From contig NZ_JACESA010000022.1 in NCBI RefSeq assembly GCF_013912065.1, positions 1-38,597 of the forward strand: a stretch of 38,597 nt of DNA, read 5' to 3'. The notes under the pieces were generated by a model, which searched no databases, had not been told where the DNA came from, and saw nothing but the letters and a program-made list of their open reading frames with translations. Origin of the DNA: Brevundimonas sp. (GTDB lineage Bacteria > Pseudomonadota > Alphaproteobacteria > Caulobacterales > Caulobacteraceae). Position numbers and translations under genes: made by a program. This document shows, in pieces, positions 30,272 to 38,597 of this stretch. Within the stretch, counting starts at the first letter, position 1. Every line of letters starts with the position of its first letter.

Positions 30272-33169
30272 TTATTGAGCGGGGGTGGCGACAGGCGACT
30301 TGTCGGGGACCACCTCCGCGCGCCAGGCGGTCTCGGGCTTCAGGTACAGCTGCGCCACACGTTGCAGGTCGGCGGCCGTGACGGCCTCCAACACAGCGAT
30401 ATTGTTGCGGGTCTGACCCAGCGAAGCGGGGTCCGACTGGGCCTCTGACAACTGATTCAGCCAATAGGCGTTGTCGGCCATGCTGCGGCGCAGGCGTTCG
30501 ACGGCGGGCCGGCGGGCGCGGTTGAGTTCGTCCTCGCTGATCGGATTGTCCCGTAGATCAGCCACGATGGCGTCGACGGCGTCGAACAGCTTGGGCAGGG
30601 ACTCGGGCGTGGTCTCGGCCGCGATGGCGAGATAGCCGTAGCCGGGGAAGATGTCCGAACTGGTTGAACTGGCGTTCGGCGCATAGGCGAGGCCTTGCTT
30701 CTCGCGGATCTCCTCGTTCAGGCGCAACTGAAGAACAGCTTCGAGGATCGACACCTGCCGGGCGGCGGTGCGGTCGCCGATCTGATCGGTGGTCGGCCAG
30801 GCCACGACGCCCAGAGCCTGTCCCGCCTGGCCCGTGTGGGTAAGACGGATCGGGGTCGCGGTCGGGGCGGCGAAGCGACGCTCGGACGACCCGGCAGGCG
30901 GGGTCGGCGCGGGACCGCGCGCCGGCAGGGCGCCGAAGGTCGAGCCCACGGCGGCGATGACTGCATCCACGTCGACGTCGCCGACGACAGTGATCTCGAC
31001 CGGGCCGGCGGCCATGGCCGCCTTGATCCGCTGGCGCAGGTCTTCGATCTCGATCGATTGGAACTGCTCATTGGTCGGCGTGGCGGCGCGCTTGTCGCCC
31101 CCCGCCAGCAGCTCGCCGGCCTGTAGCCCGAAGGCGCCGCCGGGCGTCGCCGCTCGCTGCTCCAGAGACTGGGGATAGGAGGCCTTGGCCCGCTGCAGCG
31201 GGGCGGCCCGCAGACCTGGATCGGTAAGGAAGGCGGTAAGGATCTGCAGCGTCAGTTGCAGGTCTTCAGGCCGGGTGGATCCCCCAAACGTATAGCTGTC
31301 GCTCCCCTGGCTGATGCTGGTGTTGAAGATGCGGTCGGCGAGGACGCGGTTGATCTCGTCTATCGTCAGCTTGCCGAGGCCGCCGGAGTTCAGCACGGCG
31401 TTGGTCGCGAACAGCGGCGAGAACCGGTCGGCCGGCAGACCGAGCCCGCCGAGCCCGGTGCTGGCGTTGATCAGTATCTGGTCGTCGCGGAAGTCTGTCT
31501 TCTTGATGTTCAGCAGCGTCCCGTTCGGGAAGGCGACCAGGGTGGCCCCGAGGTCGGCGACTTCGGTGCGCGAAGCCGGAACGGCGGGGGCGCCAAAGTC
31601 GGTGTAGGGCCATTCCAGGGCCGACTGGTCCGACGGGGCGGCGACCGGGACCTGACGCGACGCCTCGAGCGCGGCGGTGACGGCGGCTTCACCGCCTTCG
31701 ACCGGAACCGGGCTGGCGAACAGGACCAGTGGGCCCTGGCCTTCGAAGACCGGTTGGACGGCGGCGTTGACCTGCTCCGGCGTCAGATCGGCGACGATGG
31801 TCTCGAACAGGGCCAGACTGTCCTGCGGCGAGGTGAAGACAGAGTCGCTGTTGACCGCATTCAGCAGGCCTCCGGCCAAGGCGGGAGTGGGTCGGGTGGC
31901 GGCCGTGGCGACCGCGTTTTGCAGCGCGGTGCGATTTTCGGTGATCTCACGCGCCAGTTCGGGGGCGGTCACGCCATACTGGGTCAGGCGGCGCGCCTCC
32001 TGTTCGGCGGTTTCCAGAGCCCGCTTCCATTCGCCGGGGGCGAACGAGACCGACAGAATCCCGGCGTCCAGGGTGTCGAACAGCGATTGATAGCCGCCGC
32101 CCGCTCCAAGGAAGGGCGGGTTGTCCGCGCGCGCCAGCTCGCCGAGACGGCGGTTCAGCACGGCCAGCCCCAGACTGCGCCGGACCGTTTCGCTGCGCTC
32201 CGCCACGGTGTCGGCGTCCAGGTCTGGAGCCTTGATCCAGTTGATCTGGATCGACGACTGGATGCCGGGTTCGACAATAATGCTGGTTTCGGGCGAACGG
32301 GCGGCGACCGCGCCGAGATCCGGCTCGGGGCCGTCCGCGGCCTTGGGCGTCCAGTCGGCGAAGGCGCCTCGAACCTTGGCTTCCATCGCATCCAGGTCGA
32401 AGTCGCCGACGGCGATGAAGGTGGCGCGCGACGGCCGGTAATAGGCGTCATAGAAGTCCACGAACCTCTGACGGGGCGCGGTGCGGATGACATCCAGATC
32501 ACCGATCGGCAGCCGTTGCGACAGGCGCTGACCGGGCGCCAACAGGCCCAGCTGGGTCTTCAGCACGCGGAATTGCGGGGTGTCGCGCAGCCGTTCCTCG
32601 CCCACGATGACGCCGCGTTCGGCGTCGATGGCGTCCGACGCCATCAGGGCGTCGCCCATCATCTGACGCAGGATACGCAGGGAGGCGTCGACCGTCTCGT
32701 CCTGGGTGTTCGGCAGTTCCAGCATATAGGCGGTCTGGTCGAAGCTGGTGAATGCGTTTGTGTCGGCCCCAAAGGCCAGGCCGAGGCGTTCGAGAATGCG
32801 CAGCATCTCGTTCTCGGGAATGTCCTTGGTCCCGTTGAAGGCCATATGCTCCATGAAATGGGCCAGCCCCTGTTGGTCATCGCGCTCCATCAGCGAGCCG
32901 GCGTCGATGCGCAGGCGGAATGAGGCCTGGCCGGGCGGGGTGGCGTTCTTCAGCAGGGCGTAGCGCATGCCGTTGGGCAGCAGGCCGTAGCGGACGGCGG
33001 GGTCGGCGGGAATGTCGCTGACATCCTGGGCCCAGGCGTCGGAGGGCGCGATCTGAGCCTGGGCCGCTGCAGCGGGCGGCGCAAAGGCCAGGGCCGGCGC
33101 GATGAAGGCCCCGGTCGAAAGGGCAAGACCCGAAACCGCGACAAGCAGCAGACGACGCGCAGAACGCAT
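30272..33169 (-). CDS. M16 family zinc metallopeptidase, periplasmic
   Basis: 965 residues with a signal peptide (about 1-36, ending APAAAAQ-like). The inverted zinc motif HxxEH is at residues 104-108 (AHFMEHMAFNGT). The distal Glu ligand is expected in ERGVIVGEERL about 75 residues later. Four M16 repeat domains account for the length, as in pitrilysin-type enzymes; the second half has the YAPNASS region and lacks a second HxxEH, as usual. It should degrade peptides or misfolded proteins in the periplasm. GGAG is placed seven bases before the ATG. It is the next gene after hfaD on the same strand, 200 bp away, with a repeat element between, so co-transcription with hfaABD is uncertain. Confidence 0.92.
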   Translation of the reverse strand: MRSARRLLLVAVSGLALSTGAFIAPALAFAPPAAAAQAQIAPSDAWAQDVSDIPADPAVRYGLLPNGMRYALLKNATPPGQASFRLRIDAGSLMERDDQQGLAHFMEHMAFNGTKDIPENEMLRILERLGLAFGADTNAFTSFDQTAYMLELPNTQDETVDASLRILRQMMGDALMASDAIDAERGVIVGEERLRDTPQFRVLKTQLGLLAPGQRLSQRLPIGDLDVIRTAPRQRFVDFYDAYYRPSRATFIAVGDFDLDAMEAKVRGAFADWTPKAADGPEPDLGAVAARSPETSIIVEPGIQSSIQINWIKAPDLDADTVAERSETVRRSLGLAVLNRRLGELARADNPPFLGAGGGYQSLFDTLDAGILSVSFAPGEWKRALETAEQEARRLTQYGVTAPELAREITENRTALQNAVATAATRPTPALAGGLLNAVNSDSVFTSPQDSLALFETIVADLTPEQVNAAVQPVFEGQGPLVLFASPVPVEGGEAAVTAALEASRQVPVAAPSDQSALEWPYTDFGAPAVPASRTEVADLGATLVAFPNGTLLNIKKTDFRDDQILINASTGLGGLGLPADRFSPLFATNAVLNSGGLGKLTIDEINRVLADRIFNTSISQGSDSYTFGGSTRPEDLQLTLQILTAFLTDPGLRAAPLQRAKASYPQSLEQRAATPGGAFGLQAGELLAGGDKRAATPTNEQFQSIEIEDLRQRIKAAMAAGPVEITVVGDVDVDAVIAAVGSTFGALPARGPAPTPPAGSSERRFAAPTATPIRLTHTGQAGQALGVVAWPTTDQIGDRTAARQVSILEAVLQLRLNEEIREKQGLAYAPNASSTSSDIFPGYGYLAIAAETTPESLPKLFDAVDAIVADLRDNPISEDELNRARRPAVERLRRSMADNAYWLNQLSEAQSDPASLGQTRNNIAVLEAVTAADLQRVAQLYLKPETAWRAEVVPDKSPVATPAQ

Positions 33170-33281
33170 GAGATCACTCCGTAATGCCGCAACCCCCGAT
33201 AGAGCGGCTCCATTGGGTTAGGGGAGGCCGGCGGCGAGGGCAAGCCGGGCTTGAGGCGATCACCGAACGGAGAGACCTTCC

Positions 33282-33349
33282 GTCTCCTACCTACATCGTG
33301 GGGAGGAGGATCGATGCGCAGCGGAGAACCAGAGGGGTTCTTTCCGCAT
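33282..33349. repeat. Dispersed palindromic element, hfaD side
   Basis: Read on the minus strand, this stretch has the same order of blocks as the element right after glyS: AGAACCCCTC, then CTCCGCTGCGCATCGATCC, then TCCTCCCCAC and GGAGACG. It lies in the gap between hfaD and the M16 peptidase. The stem is imperfect here. Confidence 0.7.
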
Positions 33350-33370
33350 CACTGGCCGCGTAACGCCCTC

Positions 33371-34630
33371 TTACCCGCCCGGGCGGCTCACATAGAAGGT
33401 GGCGCTGTTGCCGACGGCGGTGACGCCGACGACGGCCGCGCGGCCCGAGCCGATGGTCGTGGTCGCCGTGGCGCTGACGTTTCCGTCGTTGGTCTGGGTG
33501 TTGGTGATGTTGATCTCGCCGCCGCACTGGGAGCAGGCGTAGCCGGTGACGCTGTTACCCACGGCCTCGGCGCCGACATAGGTGTCATAGCCGTCGACGC
33601 CGATCGAGACGGCGCTGGCCTCGACCCCGCCTGAGTTCAGCTGGGTGTTGTCCAGTTCCAGATAGATGTCGTTGTTGCCGGCGACGACTTCGTTGGCGAC
33701 CGCGCGGGCCGAGACTGTGGTCTGGCCCTGCAGATTGGTCTGGGCCTGGGCGACGGCGCGGACGCGGCCCTGGTTGGTCTGGTTCGTATTGGCGACCATG
33801 GAGCCGCCGGCGTTGTACAGGACGGTCTGGTTGGCGCCGGCGTTGGCGCGGGCGGCCAGGTTCCAGGCGTTGTCGACATAGACGTCGGTGCGGGCCTCGA
33901 CGGTCGAGGGGGCGTTGGTCTGGCGAACTGTCAGATCCTGATGCGAGGCGCCGGTGGTCGAGACCTGGACCGCATTGGCTACGGCCTGGGACGAGAAGTC
34001 GGCCTGGGCGGGGATATACTGAACGTCGGCGGCGGTTTCGGCGAAGACGGTGGTCTGGGCCGACTGGTCGATCACGCCGGTGATCGAGGAAGACGGACCG
34101 CCCATGGCGACGCTGTTGGCGACGGCCAGCGAACCGCCCGCCATGCCGTCGAGGACATGGGCGGCGGGTGCGTCGATGTCGGTCGTGGCCTCGACGCGTT
34201 CGCCGGTGACGATCTGGGTCGCGTCGACGGTGAAGGTTGCGCCGTCGGTGGATACGCCCAGATAATTGCCGCGCGCGTCCGTGGTCGAGACGATCACGCC
34301 GTCGGATTCGCCGTTCAGCACCAGACTTGTGTTCGCACGGGTCGCGCCGGTCATGGTCTGGCGCGAGGTCAGGGAACCGGACGAATCCTCGATGCCGCCC
34401 GCGAGCGAATTGCCCCGTGCGTCGTTGGTCACCTCCAGCTGGTCGATGGAGACGTTCAGGTTCACCGTTCCGATGACGTCACCGGACTGGGTCTGAGTGC
34501 TGGAGCAGGTGGCGCCGGTCTCTGGGTCGCAGAGCGGCGTCTCCTGGGCCGAGGCCTCAGTAGCGAGAAGGGCGAACGTCGCCGTCGCGGCGATCATGCC
34601 AGCGAGACGGATCGGCGCGGGTCTGGCCAT
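33371..34630 (-). CDS. hfaD: Holdfast anchor protein HfaD
   Basis: 419 residues. Signal peptide 1-28 (cleavage ASA before Q). The mature protein is almost Lys-free, rich in Ala, Val, Asn, Thr and Gly, and built of degenerate repeats. Landmarks recur every 40-60 residues: DARGNSLAGG, DARGNYLGV, LAVANSVAMGG, QAVANAVQV, RAVANEVVAGN, EAVGNSVTGYA and TAVGNSATFYV. Between them come Q-T-N-x-G-x-V stretches. Cys occur near both ends (CDPETGATC and ACSQCGG). In Caulobacter, HfaD is a surface protein that, with HfaA, attaches the holdfast polysaccharide to the stalk tip. The ATG at 34628-34630 has GGAG upstream and lies inside the end of hfaB, a 74-base overlap. Confidence 0.9.
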   Translation of the reverse strand: MARPAPIRLAGMIAATATFALLATEASAQETPLCDPETGATCSSTQTQSGDVIGTVNLNVSIDQLEVTNDARGNSLAGGIEDSSGSLTSRQTMTGATRANTSLVLNGESDGVIVSTTDARGNYLGVSTDGATFTVDATQIVTGERVEATTDIDAPAAHVLDGMAGGSLAVANSVAMGGPSSSITGVIDQSAQTTVFAETAADVQYIPAQADFSSQAVANAVQVSTTGASHQDLTVRQTNAPSTVEARTDVYVDNAWNLAARANAGANQTVLYNAGGSMVANTNQTNQGRVRAVAQAQTNLQGQTTVSARAVANEVVAGNNDIYLELDNTQLNSGGVEASAVSIGVDGYDTYVGAEAVGNSVTGYACSQCGGEINITNTQTNDGNVSATATTTIGSGRAAVVGVTAVGNSATFYVSRPGG

Positions 34631-35573
34631 TGTTCGTCTCCGTGGTGGGATAGGCCGGGTAATAGCCGCCGGTCGGGCCGACGGTGGAATCGCCAAGTGG
34701 ATCATTGGCGGCGTTGAGGCAGATTTCGGGGCCGGGCGCCCCGTAGAGATTGGCCATGAACTCGACCGTGGCGCGTTCGACCAGGGCGCGGACGGCCAGC
34801 TGGGTCGGCTCCATGCCGCCGGAACCGGCCGAGATATCAAAGACATTGCCGTCCAGGAAGTCGAACACCCCGGCCGAGATTTCGCGGCCGATGATCTGTT
34901 TCTGATAAGAGACGACGTCGACGACCTCGAGCGTGGTCGTCTGGACCAGCCGCAGATCCATGGCGATGTTCATCACATAGACGCGGTGGGTCAGCAGGGT
35001 GGAGCCGGGACGGGCCGAGTCCACCTCGCCCTGGCCGGCGTCGAACCCGCCCGAGCGGATATTATAGTTCACCTCGGTTATGCCGCCGACGATGTAGAAG
35101 TCCGAGCCGGGCACCTGGCCGGCCAGGATACGACGGTACTGGGTGTCTTCCGGGCCCTGGGCGCCGGGGGTCTGATCCCCGATCAGCTTGTTGTTGGCGT
35201 AGCGGAGCTCCAGCTCCGAGACCGAGGTGTCGTAGCGTTCAACGATACGGGCGCCGGCCTTGGCCAGGGCCGAGTTGACCATCAGCGAGGCGCCGCCGGT
35301 GATCTGGCGGCCGCCGTCCGACGAGACCGTGCCAGTGTAGTCGCTGATCCGGCCCACGGCCATGCGCGGCGAGGGCAGGTTGTAGCGACGGGCGTAGTCC
35401 GCCAGGCAGTAGAGGGCCGTTGAATAGGGAGTCGGATTGGCCGTGACCGGCGCATTGCCGATCGGCGTCGCATAAAGGCCCGAGGGGCCGGCGACAGGGC
35501 TGACGCAACCGGCCAGCAGCACTGCGGCGGCCGTGGAGACGGCGCTCATGCGAATGAGGGTTCGGCGGCTCAT
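34557..35573 (-). CDS. hfaB: Holdfast anchor secretion lipoprotein HfaB (CsgG-like)
   Basis: 338 residues. The lipobox LLAGC places the lipidated Cys at residue 23. The body matches the CsgG family: a periplasmic nucleotide-fold-like core with GGASLMVNSALAKAGARIVERYD and ELRYANNKLIGD, then the membrane-forming beta segment SDFYIVGGITEVNYNIRSGG. Curli CsgG forms a nine-subunit outer-membrane pore. HfaB is the Caulobacter counterpart, needed for HfaA and HfaD to reach the surface. The ATG overlaps the hfaA TGA (ATGA), so the two are coupled. The last 25 codons or so overlap the hfaD start in another frame, and the Arg/Asp-rich tail (DRRDGDVRPSRY) probably reflects that overlap. Confidence 0.92.
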   Translation of the reverse strand: MSRRTLIRMSAVSTAAAVLLAGCVSPVAGPSGLYATPIGNAPVTANPTPYSTALYCLADYARRYNLPSPRMAVGRISDYTGTVSSDGGRQITGGASLMVNSALAKAGARIVERYDTSVSELELRYANNKLIGDQTPGAQGPEDTQYRRILAGQVPGSDFYIVGGITEVNYNIRSGGFDAGQGEVDSARPGSTLLTHRVYVMNIAMDLRLVQTTTLEVVDVVSYQKQIIGREISAGVFDFLDGNVFDISAGSGGMEPTQLAVRALVERATVEFMANLYGAPGPEICLNAANDPLGDSTVGPTGGYYPAYPTTETNNGQTRADPSRWHDRRDGDVRPSRY

Positions 35574-36019
35574 GGCAGGGTGATGTTTCCGTTCAGGGCC
35601 GTACCGGCGGTGACATCGCCGTTATTGGTCTGGTTGGAGTTGACGATGACCGTGTTGCGGCTGCCCTGGACCACGACGTTCAACTGATTGCCGATAGCGG
35701 TCGAGCCGCCGATGGTCGAGCCGCCGCTGCTGGACGAGCCGGCTCCGGCATAGGCCGAGGCCACGCCGCCGGACTGGCTGGAATAGGAAGAAGCGCCGGC
35801 CTGGATGATGCCGTTGACGATCAGGCGATTGCCGTCCGCGTCGCGGGTCGAGCCGGTGGTGGCCGTATTGGTCGTGGCGCGGGCGGAACCATAGCCCTGC
35901 TGAAAGCGGGCGGCGGCGCCGGAACCCGTGGTCTGGGCGGCGACGAGGGTCGGCGCGGCGGCGGCGACCAGGGTCGCGACCACGATCGGCAGGGGGGCGA
36001 TCAGCCTCTTGACCGGCAT
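35570..36019 (-). CDS. hfaA: Holdfast anchor curlin-like protein HfaA
   Basis: 149 residues. Signal peptide of about 29 residues (cleavage near VAAQ). The mature protein has the HfaA hallmark TRDADGNRLIVNGIIQAG, followed by a Ser/Gly-rich stretch. The C-terminal curlin-like repeat is STAIGNQLNVVVQGSRNTVI and VNSNQTNNGDVTAG. Family members form detergent-resistant polymers at the stalk tip and help anchor the holdfast. ATG 36017-36019 has AGGAG upstream, and a GANTC site (36026-36030) overlaps that ribosome site. It is the first gene of the hfaABD operon; the promoter lies in the 118-bp gap shared with the divergent rhomboid gene. Confidence 0.92.
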   Translation of the reverse strand: MPVKRLIAPLPIVVATLVAAAAPTLVAAQTTGSGAAARFQQGYGSARATTNTATTGSTRDADGNRLIVNGIIQAGASSYSSQSGGVASAYAGAGSSSSGGSTIGGSTAIGNQLNVVVQGSRNTVIVNSNQTNNGDVTAGTALNGNITLP

Positions 36020-36137
36020 GTGAAGGACTCCTGGCGCGATAACCGACGACGGATCGAAAGCATGATCCGCCTCCAAACTGCGTTAAGGTTATTAAGAAGC
36101 GCTTGAGATCGACGAAGGGCTTGCCCATTGGTGGATC
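36020..36137. promoter_or_regulatory. Divergent hfaA / rhomboid promoter region
   Basis: This 118-bp region drives hfaABD leftward and the rhomboid gene rightward. It contains two TTAA words (36083-36086 and 36092-36095) separated by 5 bp. CtrA sites are TTAA-N7-TTAA, so this is a poor match. One GANTC site is at 36026. No clear sigma-70 pair is visible. Confidence 0.4.
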
Positions 36138-36830
36138 ATGTCCGAGCCAGACGGCCGATTCGACGGCCCGCCCAAACCGACATCCGAGAAGATGTTCAAC
36201 GCGCCCCTGCCGGTGGTGCTGATCGCCCTGTCGATGCCGGTGCTCTTCTTCTTTCAGCTTCAACTGCCCGACATGGGCGCCGACATGGCCTTCGCCCCCT
36301 CCGATCTCCAGGAGGGGCGATGGGGCGGCCTGTTGACCGCCATGCTGCTGCATGGCGGCTGGACCCATGCCGTGATGAACGCCGTGGGGGCGCTGGCCTT
36401 CGGCGCGCCGGTGGCGCGCCTGTTCGGCGACCGGATCGGGCCGACCGTCTTTCTGCTCTTCTACATAGGGTGCGGCGTGTTCGCCGCCCTTGGCTATGGC
36501 CTGATCCATTGGGGCTCGACCGAGGCCATGGTCGGAGCGTCCGGCGCGGTGTTCGGCCTGATCGGCGGCGCCACCCGGCTCATGGGCGGACGGGGCAGGG
36601 TGCTGAAGCTGTTCGACCGGCGGGTCGTCAGCGCCTCGATCGCCTGGATGGTGGTGAACGCCGTCGTCGGCCTGATCGGCTATGCGCCCGGCGCGGACGG
36701 GGCCCGCATCGCCTGGGAGGCGCACGCCTTTGGCTTCCTCGCCGGTCTGCTGGCTATCGGTCCTCTGGCGCGCGCCTTCGGCAAGGGACCGCTCGACCGG
36801 CCTGCGGACGGCGCCGAATCGGAGATTTGA
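36138..36830 (+). CDS. Rhomboid family intramembrane serine protease
   Basis: 230 residues with about six membrane segments. The signature parts are HGGWTHAVMN (His72, His77, Asn81) in the second helix region, the nucleophile Ser135 in VGASGAVFG, and the partner His196 in AHAFGFLAG. These give a Ser-His dyad, so the protease should be active. Rhomboids cut single-span proteins within the inner membrane; the substrate is unknown. The gene is divergent from hfaA, so regulation could be shared, but that is not evidence of a substrate link. Confidence 0.92.
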   Translation: MSEPDGRFDGPPKPTSEKMFNAPLPVVLIALSMPVLFFFQLQLPDMGADMAFAPSDLQEGRWGGLLTAMLLHGGWTHAVMNAVGALAFGAPVARLFGDRIGPTVFLLFYIGCGVFAALGYGLIHWGSTEAMVGASGAVFGLIGGATRLMGGRGRVLKLFDRRVVSASIAWMVVNAVVGLIGYAPGADGARIAWEAHAFGFLAGLLAIGPLARAFGKGPLDRPADGAESEI

Positions 36831-36922
36831 TTCCGCTGTCGGCCTGAGCGATCATCGTTCCCGAGCGGCCCTGTCGCCATCCCGGCCCTGCGGTCGTCTC
36901 TGTTCATAGAGAAGGAGCCGCG

Positions 36923-37351
36923 ATGTTCGTCGCTGAAATCCTCAAGACCAAGGGAAACGCTGTCTTCTCCATCACACCCGGCCTGACTGTCGCCGAGGCG
37001 TGTCAGGAACTGGAGCGAAAGCGCGTGGGGGCGCTGGTCGTCTGCGACGGCGAGGCTGTCGCCGGCGTCTTTTCCGAACGGGACGTGGTCAAGGCCCTGG
37101 CCGCCGATGGGCCCGAGGCGCTGAGCCGCCCTGTCTCCGACTATATGTCGTCGAAGGTGATCTTCGCCGAACCGGCCGAGATGATGTCGGCCCTGATGAC
37201 CCGGATGACCGACCGCCGGATTCGCCACCTGCCTGTGCTTAGCGAAGGGCGACTGGCGGGCGTCATCTCCATCGGCGACGTGGTCAAATGCCAGATCGAG
37301 GAACATGCGCGCGAAGCGGAAAGCCTCAGAACCTATATAGCGGCGGGCTGA
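36923..37351 (+). CDS. Two-CBS-domain protein
   Basis: 142 residues made of two CBS motifs with no attached enzyme domain. The first is at about residues 10-65 (VAEACQELERKRVGALVVCD, then GVFSERDVVKAL). The second is at about 78-135 (MSALMTRMTDRRIRHLPVL, then GVISIGDVVKCQI). Stand-alone CBS pairs bind adenine nucleotides and regulate partners. AAGGAG precedes the ATG. It starts 92 bases after the rhomboid gene and may be co-transcribed with it. It is the last protein gene before the rRNA promoter region. Confidence 0.93.
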   Translation: MFVAEILKTKGNAVFSITPGLTVAEACQELERKRVGALVVCDGEAVAGVFSERDVVKALAADGPEALSRPVSDYMSSKVIFAEPAEMMSALMTRMTDRRIRHLPVLSEGRLAGVISIGDVVKCQIEEHAREAESLRTYIAAG

Positions 37352-37420
37352 GCGCGCCGCTCTGTTTGTTTTGGTGACCGTCATTTTCTGAGAAAGTTTC
37401 GTGTGTTTGTCAGAAAGCTG

Positions 37421-37449
37421 TTGCGGAAGAAAAGTGGCGTCCGTATAGA
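37421..37449 (+). promoter_or_regulatory. rRNA operon promoter, distal (P1)
   Basis: TTGCGG at 37421-37426, a 17-bp spacer and TATAGA at 37444-37449, followed by a GCCGCCTC block. The same arrangement and the same GCCGCCTC follow the second promoter 264 bp downstream, which supports both being real. The sequence between the two (37450-37684) shows no gene. Confidence 0.6.
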
Positions 37450-37684
37450 GCCGCCTCGCTCGGAGACGGGCCGGCCTTGAGGCCTTGGGGACTTTGGTTT
37501 CCGGGGATTTCGGGGGGAGTTAGGGGTTGAGAAACTTCTTGCTTTCCTGGGTTGGTTTCAATAGGTTCCGCGCTCCAATCGAATCGCCGAACGGTTAAGA
37601 GGAAAGCCTCTGCGTTTTCCTCCGGTGGTTTTTTGCGGTCTGAAGGGTTCGCTCTTCTGGTTTGCGAAACTCTGAAAAGAGCGG

Positions 37685-37713
37685 TTGACACGGGGTTCGC
37701 GGTTCTCTAAATC
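37685..37713 (+). promoter_or_regulatory. rRNA operon promoter, proximal (P2)
   Basis: A consensus TTGACA at 37685-37690, a 17-bp spacer, and TAAATC at 37708-37713, followed by a GC-rich GCCGCCTC discriminator. A GC-rich discriminator is typical of rRNA promoters that respond to the stringent alarmone. It lies about 275 bp before the 16S gene. Confidence 0.75.
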
Positions 37714-37987
37714 GCCGCCTCCGCCGACGACACGGCGCTAAACAAGTCGGGCCGCTGAGGCGGTTCTAGGTCTTTGACATTGTTGATATGGAAAGAGAAA
37801 CGCAGGCGGCGGTGTTCTAGCGATGACCCTAGAGGTCATCATACGACACTGACTATCTGCGGTCTTTTTGAAAAGATACCATGCGTCGGTCTTCGGATCG
37901 ATGACGTGGGAACTCGTCAATAAAATACGTAGAACTAATGCCAAGACGTCCTTCGGGATGTTCTTAAGCTTAGGTCAGAAGTCAACT
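37714..37987 (+). promoter_or_regulatory. rRNA leader with boxA-like block and hairpins
   Basis: The leader contains GGTCTTTGACATTGTTGAT (37769-37787) followed by GGAAAGAGAAACGC. This matches the conserved alphaproteobacterial leader block and includes a boxA-like antitermination element. A perfect hairpin pairs GATGACC (37822-37828) with GGTCATC (37834-37840). The sequence just before 16S should pair with the region after it during RNase III processing, but that partner is outside the window. Confidence 0.55.

Positions 37988-38597
<610 letters not shown>

Noticed and set aside
36083-36095. CtrA binding site upstream of hfaA
   Set aside because: The two TTAA words are 5 bp apart, whereas CtrA sites need 7 bp. 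I record it only as a weak resemblance.
37410-37944. Minus-strand open frames of 93 and 68 codons in the rRNA promoter region
   Set aside because: They overlap the tandem promoters and leader of the rRNA operon and have no ribosome site or recognisable motif.

Overview
The window is high-GC DNA from a stalked alphaproteobacterium of the order Caulobacterales, most likely Brevundimonas. Three things point there: the 5' part of a 16S rRNA gene at the right edge whose variable regions look like Brevundimonas, a holdfast-anchor operon (hfaA-hfaB-hfaD), and tandem alphaproteobacterial-type rRNA promoters. The window begins inside an inverted repeat and ends inside an rRNA operon, so it is probably one whole contig that stopped at repeats on both sides.

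Layout. Positions 1-406 are two 180-bp arms of an inverted repeat around a 46-bp centre. Both arms encode the C-terminal 51 residues of an acyltransferase, converging tail to tail. Positions 250-6561 are an exopolysaccharide region: a membrane O-acyltransferase with an SGNH domain on the minus strand, divergent from a tightly packed run of a family-2 glycosyltransferase, a Wzx-type flippase, a family-4 glycosyltransferase and a GST-like protein. Positions 6656-9385 hold a 49-residue membrane peptide, a soluble lytic transglycosylase and a family-4-like uracil-DNA glycosylase. Positions 9476-18496 are mostly housekeeping on the plus strand: ETF-ubiquinone oxidoreductase, a secreted TPR protein, ispE, a fasciclin-domain protein, glyQ and glyS. 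GlyS carries an in-frame palindromic repeat and, separately, an AT-richer stretch. Positions 18497-18930 are tandem copies of the same kind of palindromic repeat. They are followed by a regulatory-looking region, a kpsC-type Kdo transferase and a KAS III-like enzyme. Positions 22623-28917 hold an 86-residue unknown, ppdK and ileS, the last two on the minus strand with another nested palindrome between them. Positions 29260-33169 hold a Cys/Gly-rich secreted protein of unknown function and an M16 metallopeptidase, convergent around a strong terminator. Positions 33371-36019 are the hfaABD operon on the minus strand. Then come a rhomboid protease, a CBS-domain protein and the rRNA operon start.

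How they fit. The cell-surface theme is strong. HfaB is a CsgG-like outer-membrane secretion lipoprotein, HfaA a curlin-like subunit and HfaD a large repetitive adhesin; together they tie the holdfast polysaccharide to the envelope. The polysaccharide genes at the left and kpsC supply or modify surface glycans, though nothing in the sequence proves that they make holdfast. The rest is central metabolism (ppdK, ETF-QO, ispE), translation (glyQS, ileS, rRNA), wall turnover and repair.

The least explained items are the two insertions in glyS, the inverted duplication at the left edge, the secreted Cys/Gly/Asn-Val-rich protein at 29260, and the array of short repeats upstream of kpsC. I did not find a clear defence system, prophage, insertion sequence, tRNA or CRISPR array.
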